From: Pseudomonas sp. SDI
Lineage (GTDB): Bacteria; Pseudomonadota; Gammaproteobacteria; Pseudomonadales; Pseudomonadaceae
NCBI RefSeq assembly: GCF_003105155.1
Contig: NZ_QETK01000018.1
Location: forward strand, 44,538-108,537
Length of the DNA: 64,000 nt
Reading direction: 5' to 3'
A program made the position numbers and the translations under genes. Positions within the stretch are counted from its first letter, which is position 1; each line of letters starts with the position of its first letter. Positions 29,043-38,969 of this stretch are shown here, piece after piece. The notes under the pieces were generated by a model. The model ran no database searches and was not told the origin of the DNA. It was given only the letters and a program-made list of their open reading frames with translations.

Positions 29043-29555
29043 TCAGGACCAGAAACCAATCGCCAGCAATGCCGCCAGGCCCAGGCCGATTACCACTGAG
29101 CAACCGCCCAGCGATAACGCCGCCCAGGGTTGCCGGTACCACTGGCCGTGACCGAGCAGTTGCGCCGGGGCCAGCAGTGTGCGCCAACGCAGTTCGGTGT
29201 CGTGGAACGCTTGCAGGTGGTGCGGGGTGGCGTCCAGCCAGCGGCGGAAATCGATGCGTTCGCTGGCGGTCACGTCTGGGCTTTGCAGGCGCACATACCA
29301 TTGGCAGGCTTCGCGGGTAATCGTCGAGCGGGCTTGCTGGGCCGTTTGCAGCACCTGGTTCATGTGGCGTTCGATCGCCGCGCAGGGCAGGTCGAGACGT
29401 TGCGCGATGCTGGAGAAAGACTGCTGGTCGAGACGGCTGAGCAGAAACACCTGCTGAACCCGACGTGGCAGCCGGTTGAGGCGCCAGAGCAGGTCATCGT
29501 CGCCAAGCTCAGCGGCGTTGGAAGTGTGTTCAAGGGGCAGCAACAGACGGGTCAT
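29043..29555 (-). CDS. Sigma-70 region 4 fused to FecR N-terminal domain (DUF4880) plus one TM helix
   Basis: 170 residues from the ATG at 29555 (AAGGAGC ribosome site). Residues 20-72 resemble the C-terminal region 4 of FecI-type ECF sigma factors (LPRRVQQVFLLSRLDQQSFSSIAQRL). Residues ~82-125 resemble the N-terminal cytoplasmic anti-sigma domain of FecR (EACQWYVRLQS, FRRWLDATPHHLQAF). A membrane helix covers ~145-168 and the protein then stops. Sigma region 2 and the whole periplasmic FecR domain are missing, so it cannot be a working sigma factor or a full signal transducer. A Fur box lies ~87 bases upstream. No TonB receptor is adjacent. Either a degenerate fusion or a small iron-controlled modulator of ECF signalling. 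Confidence 0.7.
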   Translation of the reverse strand: MTRLLLPLEHTSNAAELGDDDLLWRLNRLPRRVQQVFLLSRLDQQSFSSIAQRLDLPCAAIERHMNQVLQTAQQARSTITREACQWYVRLQSPDVTASERIDFRRWLDATPHHLQAFHDTELRWRTLLAPAQLLGHGQWYRQPWAALSLGGCSVVIGLGLAALLAIGFWS

Positions 29556-29639
29556 GGCACAAGCTCCTTGCTGAAGTGGAACGGCCGGGGCGTTTAGCAG
29601 TAGGGGGCATCTTCCTTGACGCTGCGATAGCTTAGCCAA

Positions 29640-29658
29640 CATGAGATTGATTCTCAAG
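29640..29658. promoter_or_regulatory. Fur box
   Basis: Contains TGAGA-TTGAT-TCTCA (29642-29656), a perfect inverted repeat that fits the Fur consensus of pseudomonads. It lies upstream of the sigma/FecR fusion gene and ~105 bases beyond the 3' end of PrrF. Confidence 0.7.
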
Positions 29659-29763
29659 TGCTAAATCGGCAAAGTCCTGTTACTCAGGGTTACATTCTGA
29701 GACATACCTTTGCTATCATCGCCGTCATTCAAGCAACTCCCGCCTTCATTAGCCTGAAGAGCC

Positions 29764-29792
29764 AAAAAAAAGACCCGGCAAAAAGCCGGGTC
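29764..29792 (-). terminator. Rho-independent terminator of PrrF
   Basis: Stem 29785-29792 with 29772-29779 (eight base pairs, GC-rich), five-base loop, and eight T on the minus strand. An A-rich flank on the other side also gives five T on the plus strand, so it may work in both directions. Confidence 0.85.
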
Positions 29793-29878
29793 AAAAACCG
29801 TGATTAGCCTGATGAGGAGATAATCTGAGAGTCCGACCTAAGGGCTTTCAGGTTACCCAACCAGTCTCGCGACCAGTT
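29764..29878 (-). ncRNA. prrF: PrrF iron-responsive small RNA
   Basis: A transcript of about 115 bases on the minus strand. The 5' end AACTGGTCGCGAG and the conserved core (TCTCCTCATCAGGCTAATCA, complement of 29799-29818) match PrrF as I recall it from P. aeruginosa. It ends in a strong terminator, GACCCGGC-TTTTT-GCCGGGTC followed by eight T. Promoter and Fur box lie immediately upstream. PrrF is made under iron starvation and represses mRNAs of iron-containing proteins by base pairing with Hfq. Only one copy is present here, unlike the tandem pair of P. aeruginosa. Confidence 0.88.
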
Positions 29879-29885
29879 GCGAGAA

Positions 29886-29913
29886 ATAATAACCGTTCTC
29901 ATTTTCAAGTCAA
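29886..29913 (-). promoter_or_regulatory. PrrF promoter overlapped by a Fur box
   Basis: On the minus strand: -35 TTGACT (29913-29908), 16-base spacer, -10 TATTAT (29891-29886), start about eight bases on at 29878. The spacer and -10 read AATGAGAACGGTTATTATT, a good Fur site, so iron-bound Fur would block the promoter. Confidence 0.75.
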
Positions 29914-29998
29914 ATGAATTTTTCGCCATCCGGCGAAATTTCTTTTCCGCCTGCCCGAGCCTGTATGGGCAGCGCGTCTCTGCGCTATGTAGCGGCTG

Positions 29999-30316
29999 CT
30001 ACTGAGTGTCGGCTTTTTCCTGTTCGATGATGTAGCGATCGAGCAGTGCACGCGCCATGTTCATTAAATGCATCACCGTATACAGGCTGTCACGGACCGT
30101 GCCGCGTTGGTGTTCGGCGGCTTCGAACACCGTGGCGGCGACGCTGCGCAGCAACGCTGCGGCGTGGGTGATGGCTTCGTCGGCGTTGAGGTCTTCACGG
30201 GCAACGACCAGGGGTTCATCGGTAACCGGTCGTTGCGAGGTGGTGGGGTTGAGGTAGAAATCCAGTGCACGGCGTGCCGCTTCGCTATCCAGTTCATCAA
30301 AGGAGGGTGGTTTCAT
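29999..30316 (-). CDS. Small conserved Pseudomonas protein (DUF6124/DUF3077-like)
   Basis: 105 residues from the ATG at 30316. Acidic, helical, no signal peptide or membrane helix. Recognisable pattern of the family: an N-terminal PPSFDELDSEAARRALD stretch, then VAREDLNADEAITHAAALLRSVAATVFEAAEHQRG, and VMHLMNMARALLDR. Members are common single genes in pseudomonads, often next to repressor-like genes, with no known function. It is divergent from the LexA-like repressor with shared operator-like repeats, so it is a plausible target of that repressor. Confidence 0.7.
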   Translation of the reverse strand: MKPPSFDELDSEAARRALDFYLNPTTSQRPVTDEPLVVAREDLNADEAITHAAALLRSVAATVFEAAEHQRGTVRDSLYTVMHLMNMARALLDRYIIEQEKADTQ

Positions 30317-30352
30317 AGGACTGCCTTGTCGGTAGATGGGAGGTCTGCACGG

Positions 30353-30410
30353 CAATACTAATACGTAGTGTATTGGTTTCAATGTATTAAATACTACAGT
30401 ATGTGTATTG
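30353..30410. promoter_or_regulatory. AT-rich operator-like region between divergent genes
   Basis: Inverted repeats CAATAC-N11-GTATTG (30353-30375) and ATACT-AC-AGTAT (30391-30402), the latter nested inside CAAT...ATTG (30380-30410). This pattern of several dyads in a divergent intergenic space is typical of CI/PrtR-like repressors. Confidence 0.5.
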
Positions 30411-30442
30411 AGCCTCCGGAGGCAGTCCGTATCGTGCCTGCG

Positions 30443-31057
30443 ATGGATAAATGGATAACTCTGGTCAAATCCAGGATGCGTGAATTGAAGCTCACGCAGG
30501 AAAAACTGGCGGAGCGCATGGGGGTCACCCAAGGCGCAGTAGGGCATTGGCTACGCAAAGAGCGCGAGCCGACGCTGGACCGCATGAACGAGATTCTGGT
30601 GGTGCTCGGCCTTGGGCATTTGCAGATGAATGCCAGTACCGACGTGGCCGAACCGATGGCGCAGTATGCTGCGCAAGAGGGGCAGGCGGTGTACCGCTAC
30701 CCGCTACGGGCGTGGAATGATCTTACACTGGACCAGGCGCACACTGAGCTGTGTGACTACGCGGCGCACGGCACGGCCTATTGGCTGTCGGTGGAGGGCG
30801 ATGCGATGACTGCGCCGCTCGGGCTGAGTGTGCCGGCCGGCATGTTGGTGCTGGTCGACTGCGGGCAGGACGCCGAACCCGGCAAGCTGGTGTTGGCGCG
30901 TTTGCAGGCAGATGCGCAGCCGCTGTTCCGGCAGTTGATCGAGGAGGGCGGGCAACGCTATCTGCGGCCGCTGAACCCGACCTACCCGAAGTTGCTCTGG
31001 AGCGATGAAGGCGAAGTGCTTGGCGTGGTGGTGCGGGCCATGGCCAAGTTTGCTTGA
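30443..31057 (+). CDS. LexA/CI-like repressor (HTH_3 + S24 domain) lacking the catalytic dyad
   Basis: 204 residues from the ATG at 30443. The N-terminal helix-turn-helix is LTQEKLAERMGVTQGAVGHWLRKEREPTLDRM (listed in two parts: LTQEKLAERMGVTQGAVGHW and LRKEREPTLDRM). The C-terminal domain resembles S24 self-cleaving repressors (YWLSVEGDAMTAP, VPAGMLVLVD, PGKLVLARL, YLRPLNPTYPKL). Where LexA and PrtR have the nucleophile in GDSM, this protein has GDAM (Ala121), and the usual catalytic Lys in VKRL appears replaced (LFRQL, Arg163). Self-cleavage is therefore unlikely, and induction must use another route. It probably regulates itself and the divergent small gene. Similar to PrtR/pyocin-type regulators. 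Confidence 0.8.
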   Translation: MDKWITLVKSRMRELKLTQEKLAERMGVTQGAVGHWLRKEREPTLDRMNEILVVLGLGHLQMNASTDVAEPMAQYAAQEGQAVYRYPLRAWNDLTLDQAHTELCDYAAHGTAYWLSVEGDAMTAPLGLSVPAGMLVLVDCGQDAEPGKLVLARLQADAQPLFRQLIEEGGQRYLRPLNPTYPKLLWSDEGEVLGVVVRAMAKFA

Positions 31058-31061
31058 TCGT

Positions 31062-31089
31062 GCATCGCCGGCAAGGCCGGCCCCCACAG
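31062..31089. repeat. REP-like hairpin after the repressor gene
   Basis: GCCGGC-AAG-GCCGGC (31067-31081) followed by CCCCACAG resembles extragenic palindromes of P. putida-type genomes. It may also stop transcription of the repressor gene. Confidence 0.45.
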
Positions 31090-31138
31090 CCGATGACGCC
31101 ATTTTCTATGAGGGCCGGAGGTGCCGGTGCCAGGGCCA

Positions 31139-33100
31139 TCAGCCCTCTACAACCTCCAGCTCCACCAATGCACTCCCTTCACTGACCATCTCGCCTTCCT
31201 GGCAGTACAGTGCCTTTACCGTCCCGGCATGCGGGGCGCGGATGCTGTGCTCCATCTTCATGGCTTCCAGCACCACCAGTTGCGCCCCGGCCTCGACCGC
31301 CTGACCTACCTCGACCAGCACCCGCACGATGCTGCCGTTCATGGGCGCGCTCAGCCCGCCCTGATGGCTATGGCTGGCATCCGCTTCGGCAATCGGATCG
31401 TAGGCGTTGACCGCCTGCAGCTCGCCATCCCACTGCAGGTATAGCGTCGAGCCGCGTCGAATCGCCAGGTGCTGGCGGCGCAAGCCGTTGACGTCGATCA
31501 CCAGTTGCTCGCCGTCCAGGCTGCAGGTCGAGGCCGCTGCGCGGGTCAGGTTCACGGCCCGGTCCTGGCCATTGCAGCTCAGGTGCAGGCTGACCTGCGC
31601 CGGCACCCCGGCGCGCAAACCGTCGCGCGAGGCCCACAGCGAATGTGGATCGTCTGCCCGCTGCAGCGGCGCTTCGCTCTGGATATAGGCCTCGGCAGCC
31701 GCTTGCCAGAACGCCGCCGGCAGCTCGCACGGCGCTGGCAGCAACGCGTCCTGATAACGTGGGATGAACCCGGTGTCCAGCTCGGCTGCGGCGAATGCCG
31801 GGTGTGCCAGAATCCGTCGGAGGAAGGCGATGTTGGTTTTCAGCCCGCCGATGGCAAACTCGTCGAGCATTGCCAGCAGGCGCAAGCGCGCCTGTTCACG
31901 GTCTTCACCCCAGGCAATCAGCTTGCCGAGCATCGGGTCGTAGAACGGCGAAACGCTGTCGCCTTCGCTGACCCCGGTATCGACCCGGCGCCCAGCGCCC
32001 GGCGCCGACTCGCGGTACAACGCCAGGTGCCCGGTGGCCGGCAGGAAGTCGTTGGCCGGGTCTTCGGCGTACAGCCGCACTTCGATGGCATGGCCGATCA
32101 ACGGCACCTGCGCCTGGGTGATCGGCAGCGCTTCGCCACGGGCGACGCGAATCTGCCAGGCGACCAGATCGAGGCCGGTGATGGCTTCGGTGACCGGGTG
32201 TTCCACTTGCAGGCGGGTGTTCATCTCCATAAAGAAGAATTCGCCGCGTGCATCGAGCAGGAACTCCACGGTCCCGGCGCCGACATAGCCGATGGCCTGC
32301 GCCGCGCGAACCGCCGCTTCGCCCATGGCGCGCCGCTGTTCCAGGCTCAGGCCAGGGGCCGGCGCTTCTTCGACGACTTTCTGGTGGCGGCGCTGAATCG
32401 AGCAGTCGCGCTCGTTCAGGTACAGGCAGTTGCCGTGCTGGTCGGCAAATACCTGGATCTCGACGTGGCGTGGCTTGAGCACGTATTTTTCTACCAGCAT
32501 GCGCGCATCGCCGAACGACGACAGTGCCTCACGCTGCGCCGAGGCCAGGGCCTCGCCGAGCTGGTTTTCCTGTTCGACCACCTTCATGCCCTTGCCGCCA
32601 CCGCCGGCGGTGGCCTTGAGCAACACCGGGTAGCCGATGTTCTTGGCAGCCGCGCGGAAGGTTTCCAGGTCCTGGGCTTCGCCGTGGTAACCCGGCACCA
32701 GCGGCACCCCGGCGGTTTCCATCAGCGCTTTGGCCGCCGACTTGCTGCCCATCGCCTCGATGGCCGAGGCGGGCGGGCCGAGGAAGATCAGCCCGGCATC
32801 CTCGATGGCCTTGGCAAACCCGGCGTTCTCCGAGAGGAAGCCGTAGCCCGGGTGGATCGCCTGGGCGCCGCTGGCCTTGGCCGCTGCCAGCAGCTTGGTG
32901 ACGTCCAGGTAGCTTTCGCTGGCCTTGGCGCCGCCGAGATCGACGCGGATGTCCGCCTCGCGGCTGTGCCGGGCATCGCGGTCGACCGCGCTGTGCACGG
33001 CCACGGTGGTCAGGCCCAGGGCCTTGGCGGTGCGCATGACCCGACAGGCGATTTCGCCGCGGTTAGCAACCAGCAGGGTGGTCAGCACGGGACGGCTCAT
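31139..33100 (-). CDS. liuD: Methylcrotonyl-CoA carboxylase, biotin-containing alpha subunit
   Basis: 653 residues. Biotin carboxylase (~1-450: IANRGEIACRVMRTAKALG, HPGYGFLSENAGFA, ATP-grasp loop KATAGGGGKGMKVV, MNTRLQVEHPVTE) followed by a biotinyl domain at the C-terminus with the attachment lysine in EAMKMEHS. In leucine/isovalerate breakdown this subunit carboxylates biotin for transfer to 3-methylcrotonyl-CoA by LiuB. It overlaps liuC by four bases. The operon order A-B-C-D matches liu clusters; liuE (HMG-CoA lyase) is not here. Confidence 0.92.
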   Translation of the reverse strand: MSRPVLTTLLVANRGEIACRVMRTAKALGLTTVAVHSAVDRDARHSREADIRVDLGGAKASESYLDVTKLLAAAKASGAQAIHPGYGFLSENAGFAKAIEDAGLIFLGPPASAIEAMGSKSAAKALMETAGVPLVPGYHGEAQDLETFRAAAKNIGYPVLLKATAGGGGKGMKVVEQENQLGEALASAQREALSSFGDARMLVEKYVLKPRHVEIQVFADQHGNCLYLNERDCSIQRRHQKVVEEAPAPGLSLEQRRAMGEAAVRAAQAIGYVGAGTVEFLLDARGEFFFMEMNTRLQVEHPVTEAITGLDLVAWQIRVARGEALPITQAQVPLIGHAIEVRLYAEDPANDFLPATGHLALYRESAPGAGRRVDTGVSEGDSVSPFYDPMLGKLIAWGEDREQARLRLLAMLDEFAIGGLKTNIAFLRRILAHPAFAAAELDTGFIPRYQDALLPAPCELPAAFWQAAAEAYIQSEAPLQRADDPHSLWASRDGLRAGVPAQVSLHLSCNGQDRAVNLTRAAASTCSLDGEQLVIDVNGLRRQHLAIRRGSTLYLQWDGELQAVNAYDPIAEADASHSHQGGLSAPMNGSIVRVLVEVGQAVEAGAQLVVLEAMKMEHSIRAPHAGTVKALYCQEGEMVSEGSALVELEVVEG

Positions 33101-33915
33101 GGGCGCGGCTCCTTGTCCGAAGGTGTGTTCAGCCAGTTCGGTTTACGTTTTTCGAGGAAGGCGCGCAGGCCTTCCTGGCCCTCGCTGCTGACGCGGATCC
33201 GGGCAATGGCATTCTCGCAATAGCGCCGCACCGCGCTGGTCAGCTCGCCATGGCCAACCTCGCGCAGCAGCTCCTTGCTGGCGCGCATGGCTTGTGGGCT
33301 GTTCTGCAGCAGGTTGTCGATCCAGGCCTCGACCTGCTGCTCCAGCTCGGCCGCCGGATAGGCTTCGGCGAGCAGGCCCAGTTCGCGGGCGCGGCTGCCG
33401 CTGAAGCGTTCGGCGGTCAGCGCATAGCGGCGTGCCGCGCGCTCGCCCATGGCCTGTACGACGAATGGGCTGATCACCGCCGGGGCCAGGCCGATGCGCA
33501 CCTCCGACAGGCACAACTGCGCGTCTTCGCTGCCGATGGCCATGTCGCAGCAACTGATCAGCCCCAGCGCGCCGCCGAAGGCCGCGCCCTGCACCACGGC
33601 CAGGGTCGGCAGCTTGAGCTTGGCCAGGTTGTACATCAGTTCGGCCAGCTCGCGGGCGTCGTCGAGGTTGGTGTTGTAGTCGAGTTCGGCCGACTGCTGC
33701 ATCCAGGCCAGGTCGGCGCCGGCGCTGAAGTGCCGACCACGGCCGCGCAGCAGCACGAAGCGCAGGCTGGCATCGGCGCCGAGGCGCTCGATGGCCACGA
33801 TCAGTTCGCGGATCATCTGCGCGTTGAAGGCGTTGTTCTTGTCTTCCCGGCTCAGCCACAGGGTGGCGAAACCACGGGGGTCCTTGATCAGTTCAAGGGT
33901 AGAGAAGTCGCTCAT
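33097..33915 (-). CDS. liuC: Methylglutaconyl-CoA hydratase (enoyl-CoA hydratase family)
   Basis: 272 residues of the crotonase fold: oxyanion-hole motifs FSAGADLAWM and GAAFGGALGLISCCD, and the acidic residue region LSEVRIGLAPAVISPFV. It catalyses hydration of 3-methylglutaconyl-CoA to HMG-CoA, the step after LiuBD, assigned from its position between liuB and liuD. It starts three bases after the liuB stop and overlaps liuD. No membrane or export signal. Confidence 0.9.
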   Translation of the reverse strand: MSDFSTLELIKDPRGFATLWLSREDKNNAFNAQMIRELIVAIERLGADASLRFVLLRGRGRHFSAGADLAWMQQSAELDYNTNLDDARELAELMYNLAKLKLPTLAVVQGAAFGGALGLISCCDMAIGSEDAQLCLSEVRIGLAPAVISPFVVQAMGERAARRYALTAERFSGSRARELGLLAEAYPAAELEQQVEAWIDNLLQNSPQAMRASKELLREVGHGELTSAVRRYCENAIARIRVSSEGQEGLRAFLEKRKPNWLNTPSDKEPRP

Positions 33916-33918
33916 CGG

Positions 33919-35523
<1,605 letters not shown>

Positions 35524-35558
35524 CGGAGCTCCTGGCGCAGCTTCAAGCGACACGCTTC

Positions 35559-35605
35559 AAGCTGCAAGAGTAGGTCGGTGCAACGGCTGCTTTTTTTTGC
35601 AGCTT
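35559..35605. repeat. Dispersed inverted repeat between liuA and liuB
   Basis: AAGCTGCAA (35559-35567) pairs perfectly with TTGCAGCTT (35597-35605). The flanking CTTCAAGC/GCTTGAGGCTTG units extend the structure. AAGCTGCAAGCTTCAAGC-type repeats are common between Pseudomonas genes. A T8 run at 35591-35598 is part of it. It may attenuate liuB expression relative to liuA. Confidence 0.5.
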
Positions 35606-35633
35606 GTGGCTTGAGGCTTGCCACTGGCGCGCT

Positions 35634-36797
35634 TCAGCGCGTCTCGTTAAACAGTTCGCGGCCAATCAGCATCCGGCGGATCTCGCTGGTGCCGGCACCG
35701 ATCTCGTAGAGCTTGGCGTCGCGCAGCAGGCGGCCGGCCGGGAATTCGTTGATGTAGCCGTTGCCGCCAAGAATCTGGATGGCTTCCAGGCCCATTTGCG
35801 TGGCGCGTTCGGCGGTGTACAGGATGACCCCGGCGGCGTCCTTGCGGGTGGTCTCGCCACGGTCGCAGGCCTGGGCCACGGCATACAGGTAGGCGCGGCT
35901 GGCGTTGAGCTGGGTATACATATCGGCGACCTTGCCCTGGATCAGCTGGAATTCGCCAATGCTCTGGCCGAACTGCTTGCGGTCGTGGATGTAGGGCACC
36001 ACCAGGTCCATACACGCCTGCATGATCCCGGTCGGGCCGCCGGCCAGCACCACACGCTCGTAGTCGAGGCCGCTCATCAACACTTTTACCCCGCCGTTGA
36101 GCTGGCCAAGGATGTTTTCTTCCGGCACTTCGACGTTGTCGAAGAACAGTTCGCAGGTGTTGGAGCCGCGCATGCCGAGTTTGTCGAACTTGCTGCCGCG
36201 GCTGAAGCCGGCCCAGTCACGCTCGACGATAAAGGCGGTAATGCCGTGCGGGCCCTTTTCCAGATCGGTCTTGGCGTAGATCACATAGGTGTTGGCGTCG
36301 GGGCCATTGGTGATCCAGGTCTTGCTGCCGTTGAGCACGTAGCGGTCGCCGCGCTTGTCGGCGCGCAGCTTCATCGAGACCACGTCGGAGCCGGCGTTCG
36401 GCTCGCTCATGGCCAGGGCGCCGATGTGTTCGCCGCTGATCAGCTTGGGCAGGTACTTGGCTTTTTGCGCCGGGGTGCCGTTGCGGTTGATCTGGTTCAC
36501 GCAGAGGTTGGAATGAGCGCCGTAGGAGAGGGCGACCGAGGCCGAGCCGCGGCTGATCTCTTCCATGGCCACCACGTGGGCCAGATAGCCGAGGCCGGCA
36601 CCACCATATTCTTCGGAGACGGTGACGCCGAGCAGACCCATGTCGCCGAACTTGCGCCACATATCGTTGGGGAACAGGTTGTCATGGTCGATCTGTGCAG
36701 CGCGCGGGGCCAGTTCCGAGGCGACGAAGGCCTGCACCTGGTCGCGCAGCATGTCGATGGTTTCGCCCAGGGCAAAGTTCAGGGAGGGATAACGCAT
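35634..36797 (-). CDS. liuA: Isovaleryl-CoA dehydrogenase
   Basis: 387 residues from the ATG at 36797. Acyl-CoA dehydrogenase fold: [53 protein letters not shown]. The catalytic glutamate of the isovaleryl type lies in [15 protein letters not shown] (in this subgroup it is placed here and not at the C-terminal position of other acyl-CoA dehydrogenases). C-terminal [31 protein letters not shown] (two parts) binds FAD. First gene of the liu operon. Two ACGTTAACGT boxes lie in the promoter region it shares with the divergent synthetase. Confidence 0.93.
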   Translation of the reverse strand: MRYPSLNFALGETIDMLRDQVQAFVASELAPRAAQIDHDNLFPNDMWRKFGDMGLLGVTVSEEYGGAGLGYLAHVVAMEEISRGSASVALSYGAHSNLCVNQINRNGTPAQKAKYLPKLISGEHIGALAMSEPNAGSDVVSMKLRADKRGDRYVLNGSKTWITNGPDANTYVIYAKTDLEKGPHGITAFIVERDWAGFSRGSKFDKLGMRGSNTCELFFDNVEVPEENILGQLNGGVKVLMSGLDYERVVLAGGPTGIMQACMDLVVPYIHDRKQFGQSIGEFQLIQGKVADMYTQLNASRAYLYAVAQACDRGETTRKDAAGVILYTAERATQMGLEAIQILGGNGYINEFPAGRLLRDAKLYEIGAGTSEIRRMLIGRELFNETR

Positions 36798-36868
36798 GCT
36801 GTCACCTTCTTGTGATTGTTCTTGGAATGGGGGCGGGTCCCGCGATAGGCGCACGGCGGCCTATCGCC

Positions 36869-36934
36869 TTGACGTTAACGTAAACCTGGCCCCGCAAACT
36901 GTCAATCGCGTAGTGACCTTTACGTTAACGTTAA
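36869..36934. promoter_or_regulatory. Two LiuR-like (MerR-type) boxes in the liuA / acyl-CoA synthetase divergent region
   Basis: Identical palindromic cores ACGTTAACGT at 36872-36881 and 36922-36931, centres exactly 50 bp apart, each flanked by T/A-rich ends that fit the TTTACGTNNACGTAAA-type site I recall for LiuR. One lies near each divergent gene. No MerR regulator gene is present in the window. Confidence 0.6.
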
Positions 36935-36994
36935 TTTGCGCCAGAGTAATTGCGCTTGAATCAGCTCCCAGAACAAACACAAAAAGGGATCGCC

Positions 36995-38668
36995 ATGAAT
37001 CAACCCAGCTACACGCGGGGCCGCCAAGACAAGCCCTTGCTGGCCATGACCATCGGTCAGGCGTTCGATGACACCGTAGCGCGCTTTGCCGAGCGTGAAG
37101 CCCTGGTAGTGCGGCACCAGCAGCAGCGTTTCAGTTGGCGCGAGCTGGCCGACAGCGTCGACCTGCATGCCCGCGCCTTCATGGCCCTGGGCCTGAAAGC
37201 CGGCGATCGTCTTGGCATCTGGGCGCCCAATTGCGCGCAGTGGTGTATTGCCCAGTTCGCCAGCGCCAAGGCCGGGATCATCCTGGTCAACATCAACCCG
37301 GCGTACCGCAGCAGCGAGCTCGAATACGTGCTCAAGCAGTCCGGCTGCCACTGGTTGATCTGCGCCGGTGCGTTCAAAACCTCGAACTACCACGCCATGC
37401 TCGGCGAACTGCTGCCCGAGCTGCCGCTGCAGGTCGCCGGCCAGCTCAACTGCGAGCGCCTGCCCGAGTTGCGCGGGCTGATCAGCCTGGATGCCGAGCC
37501 GCCGCCGGGCTTCCTGCCGTGGCCAGCGCTGGCCGCGCTGGCGGCACAGATCGATCCTGCCGACTACGTGGCGCGTCAGCGCAGCCTGCAGTTCGACCAG
37601 CCGGTGAACATCCAGTACACCTCCGGCACTACCGGCTTCCCCAAGGGGGCGACCCTCAGCCACTACAACATTCTCAACAATGGCTACATGGTCGGTGAGA
37701 GCCTTGGTTTGACCGAGCAGGATCGCATGGTCATTCCGGTGCCGTTGTACCACTGCTTCGGCATGGTCATGGGCAACCTGGGTTGTATTACTCACGGCTC
37801 GACCATGATCTACCCCAGTGATGCCTTCGACCCGGCGCTGACCCTCGGCTGCGTTGCCGAGGAACGGGCCACGGTGCTCTATGGCGTGCCGACCATGTTC
37901 ATCGCCATCCTCGACCAACCGCAGCGTGCCGACTACGACCTGAGTAGCCTGCGCACCGGGATCATGGCCGGTGCGACCTGCCCGATCGAGGTGATGCGCC
38001 GGGTGATCAACGAGCTGCACATGGGTGAGGTGCAGATTGCCTACGGCATGACCGAAACCAGCCCGGTGTCGTTGCAGACCGGTCCGGACGACGAGTTGGA
38101 GCTGCGCGTGACCACCGTCGGGCGGACTCAGCCGCAGTTGGAGAGCAAGATCATCGACGAGCAGGGCTGTATTGTCCCACGCGGGCAGATCGGCGAGTTG
38201 TGCACCCGCGGCTACAGTGTGATGCTCGGCTACTGGGGCAACCCGACGGCAACTGCGGAAACCATCGATCCGGCAGGCTGGATACATACCGGCGACCTGG
38301 CGACGATGGACGAGCAGGGCTATGTGTGCATCGCCGGGCGCAACAAGGACATGATCATCCGTGGCGGCGAGAACATTTACCCACGCGAGCTGGAAGAGTT
38401 CTTCTTTACCCACCCGGCGGTGGCCGACGTGCAGGTGATCGGCATTCCCGACGAGCGCTACGGCGAGGAAGTGGTGGCCTGGGTCAAGTTCCACCCGGGG
38501 CACAGCGCTACCAGCGAAGAGCTGCAGTTGTGGTGCAAGAGCCGTATCGCGCACTTCAAGACCCCGCGCTACTTCCGGTTCGTCGAGGCGTTCCCGATGA
38601 CCGTGACCGGCAAGGTACAGAAGTTCCGCATGCGCGAAATCAGCATCGAGGAGCTGACTGCGCGGTGA
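36995..38668 (+). CDS. AMP-forming acyl-CoA synthetase, liu-associated
   Basis: 557 residues from the ATG at 36995 (AAAAGGGA upstream). Motifs: [18 protein letters not shown], MPxxHCFG-type [53 protein letters not shown] (two parts), and the C-terminal lysine in [13 protein letters not shown]. It resembles medium/branched-chain acyl-CoA synthetases of the FadD/AtoE-like group. Divergence from liuA and shared boxes suggest that it activates isovalerate or a related branched acid for the liu route. Substrate is inferred from context. Confidence 0.87.
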   Translation: MNQPSYTRGRQDKPLLAMTIGQAFDDTVARFAEREALVVRHQQQRFSWRELADSVDLHARAFMALGLKAGDRLGIWAPNCAQWCIAQFASAKAGIILVNINPAYRSSELEYVLKQSGCHWLICAGAFKTSNYHAMLGELLPELPLQVAGQLNCERLPELRGLISLDAEPPPGFLPWPALAALAAQIDPADYVARQRSLQFDQPVNIQYTSGTTGFPKGATLSHYNILNNGYMVGESLGLTEQDRMVIPVPLYHCFGMVMGNLGCITHGSTMIYPSDAFDPALTLGCVAEERATVLYGVPTMFIAILDQPQRADYDLSSLRTGIMAGATCPIEVMRRVINELHMGEVQIAYGMTETSPVSLQTGPDDELELRVTTVGRTQPQLESKIIDEQGCIVPRGQIGELCTRGYSVMLGYWGNPTATAETIDPAGWIHTGDLATMDEQGYVCIAGRNKDMIIRGGENIYPRELEEFFFTHPAVADVQVIGIPDERYGEEVVAWVKFHPGHSATSEELQLWCKSRIAHFKTPRYFRFVEAFPMTVTGKVQKFRMREISIEELTAR

Positions 38669-38750
38669 AATCTACTGTAGGCGCCGGTGCTGGCAGGTTC
38701 GGGTCGTCGATATTCGGATCGGGCGTTTCCGCCGGGATGGGAATGTTCAT
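38640..38750 (-). CDS. Possible 36-residue Pro/Asp-rich small protein
   Basis: ATG at 38750 with GAGGTGAGG just upstream encodes a short acidic, proline-rich peptide (begins [16 protein letters not shown]) that ends antisense inside the last 29 bases of the synthetase gene. Short Pro-rich proteins of this style occur in pseudomonads, but I cannot confirm a family. It could be chance. Confidence 0.3.
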   Translation of the reverse strand: MNIPIPAETPDPNIDDPNLPAPAPTVDFTAQSAPRC

Positions 38751-38969
38751 GGCCTCACCTCGCGGGGGGGTGAAGTAGACGTGACTCAGCCTTGGACCAG
38801 CCCCCGCGCGCTGCGCTCATTTTTTATTGAACCCCCACGGCTGCCATTGCTCTGAACCCTTACCGTCACCTTGTAACGGAGCGATGTTCGATGACCCGTG
38901 ATGAGCCTTTCGAAAGCAGCCAGCTGGCCAGCAGCGACGCCCTGTCAGCGCCAGCCCTGAGCCTGTCTG

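Noticed and set aside
35559..35605. Hairpin between liuA and liuB as a true terminator
   Set aside because: The T run lies inside the loop side and not after the stem, and the operon order argues for continued transcription; kept as a dispersed repeat.
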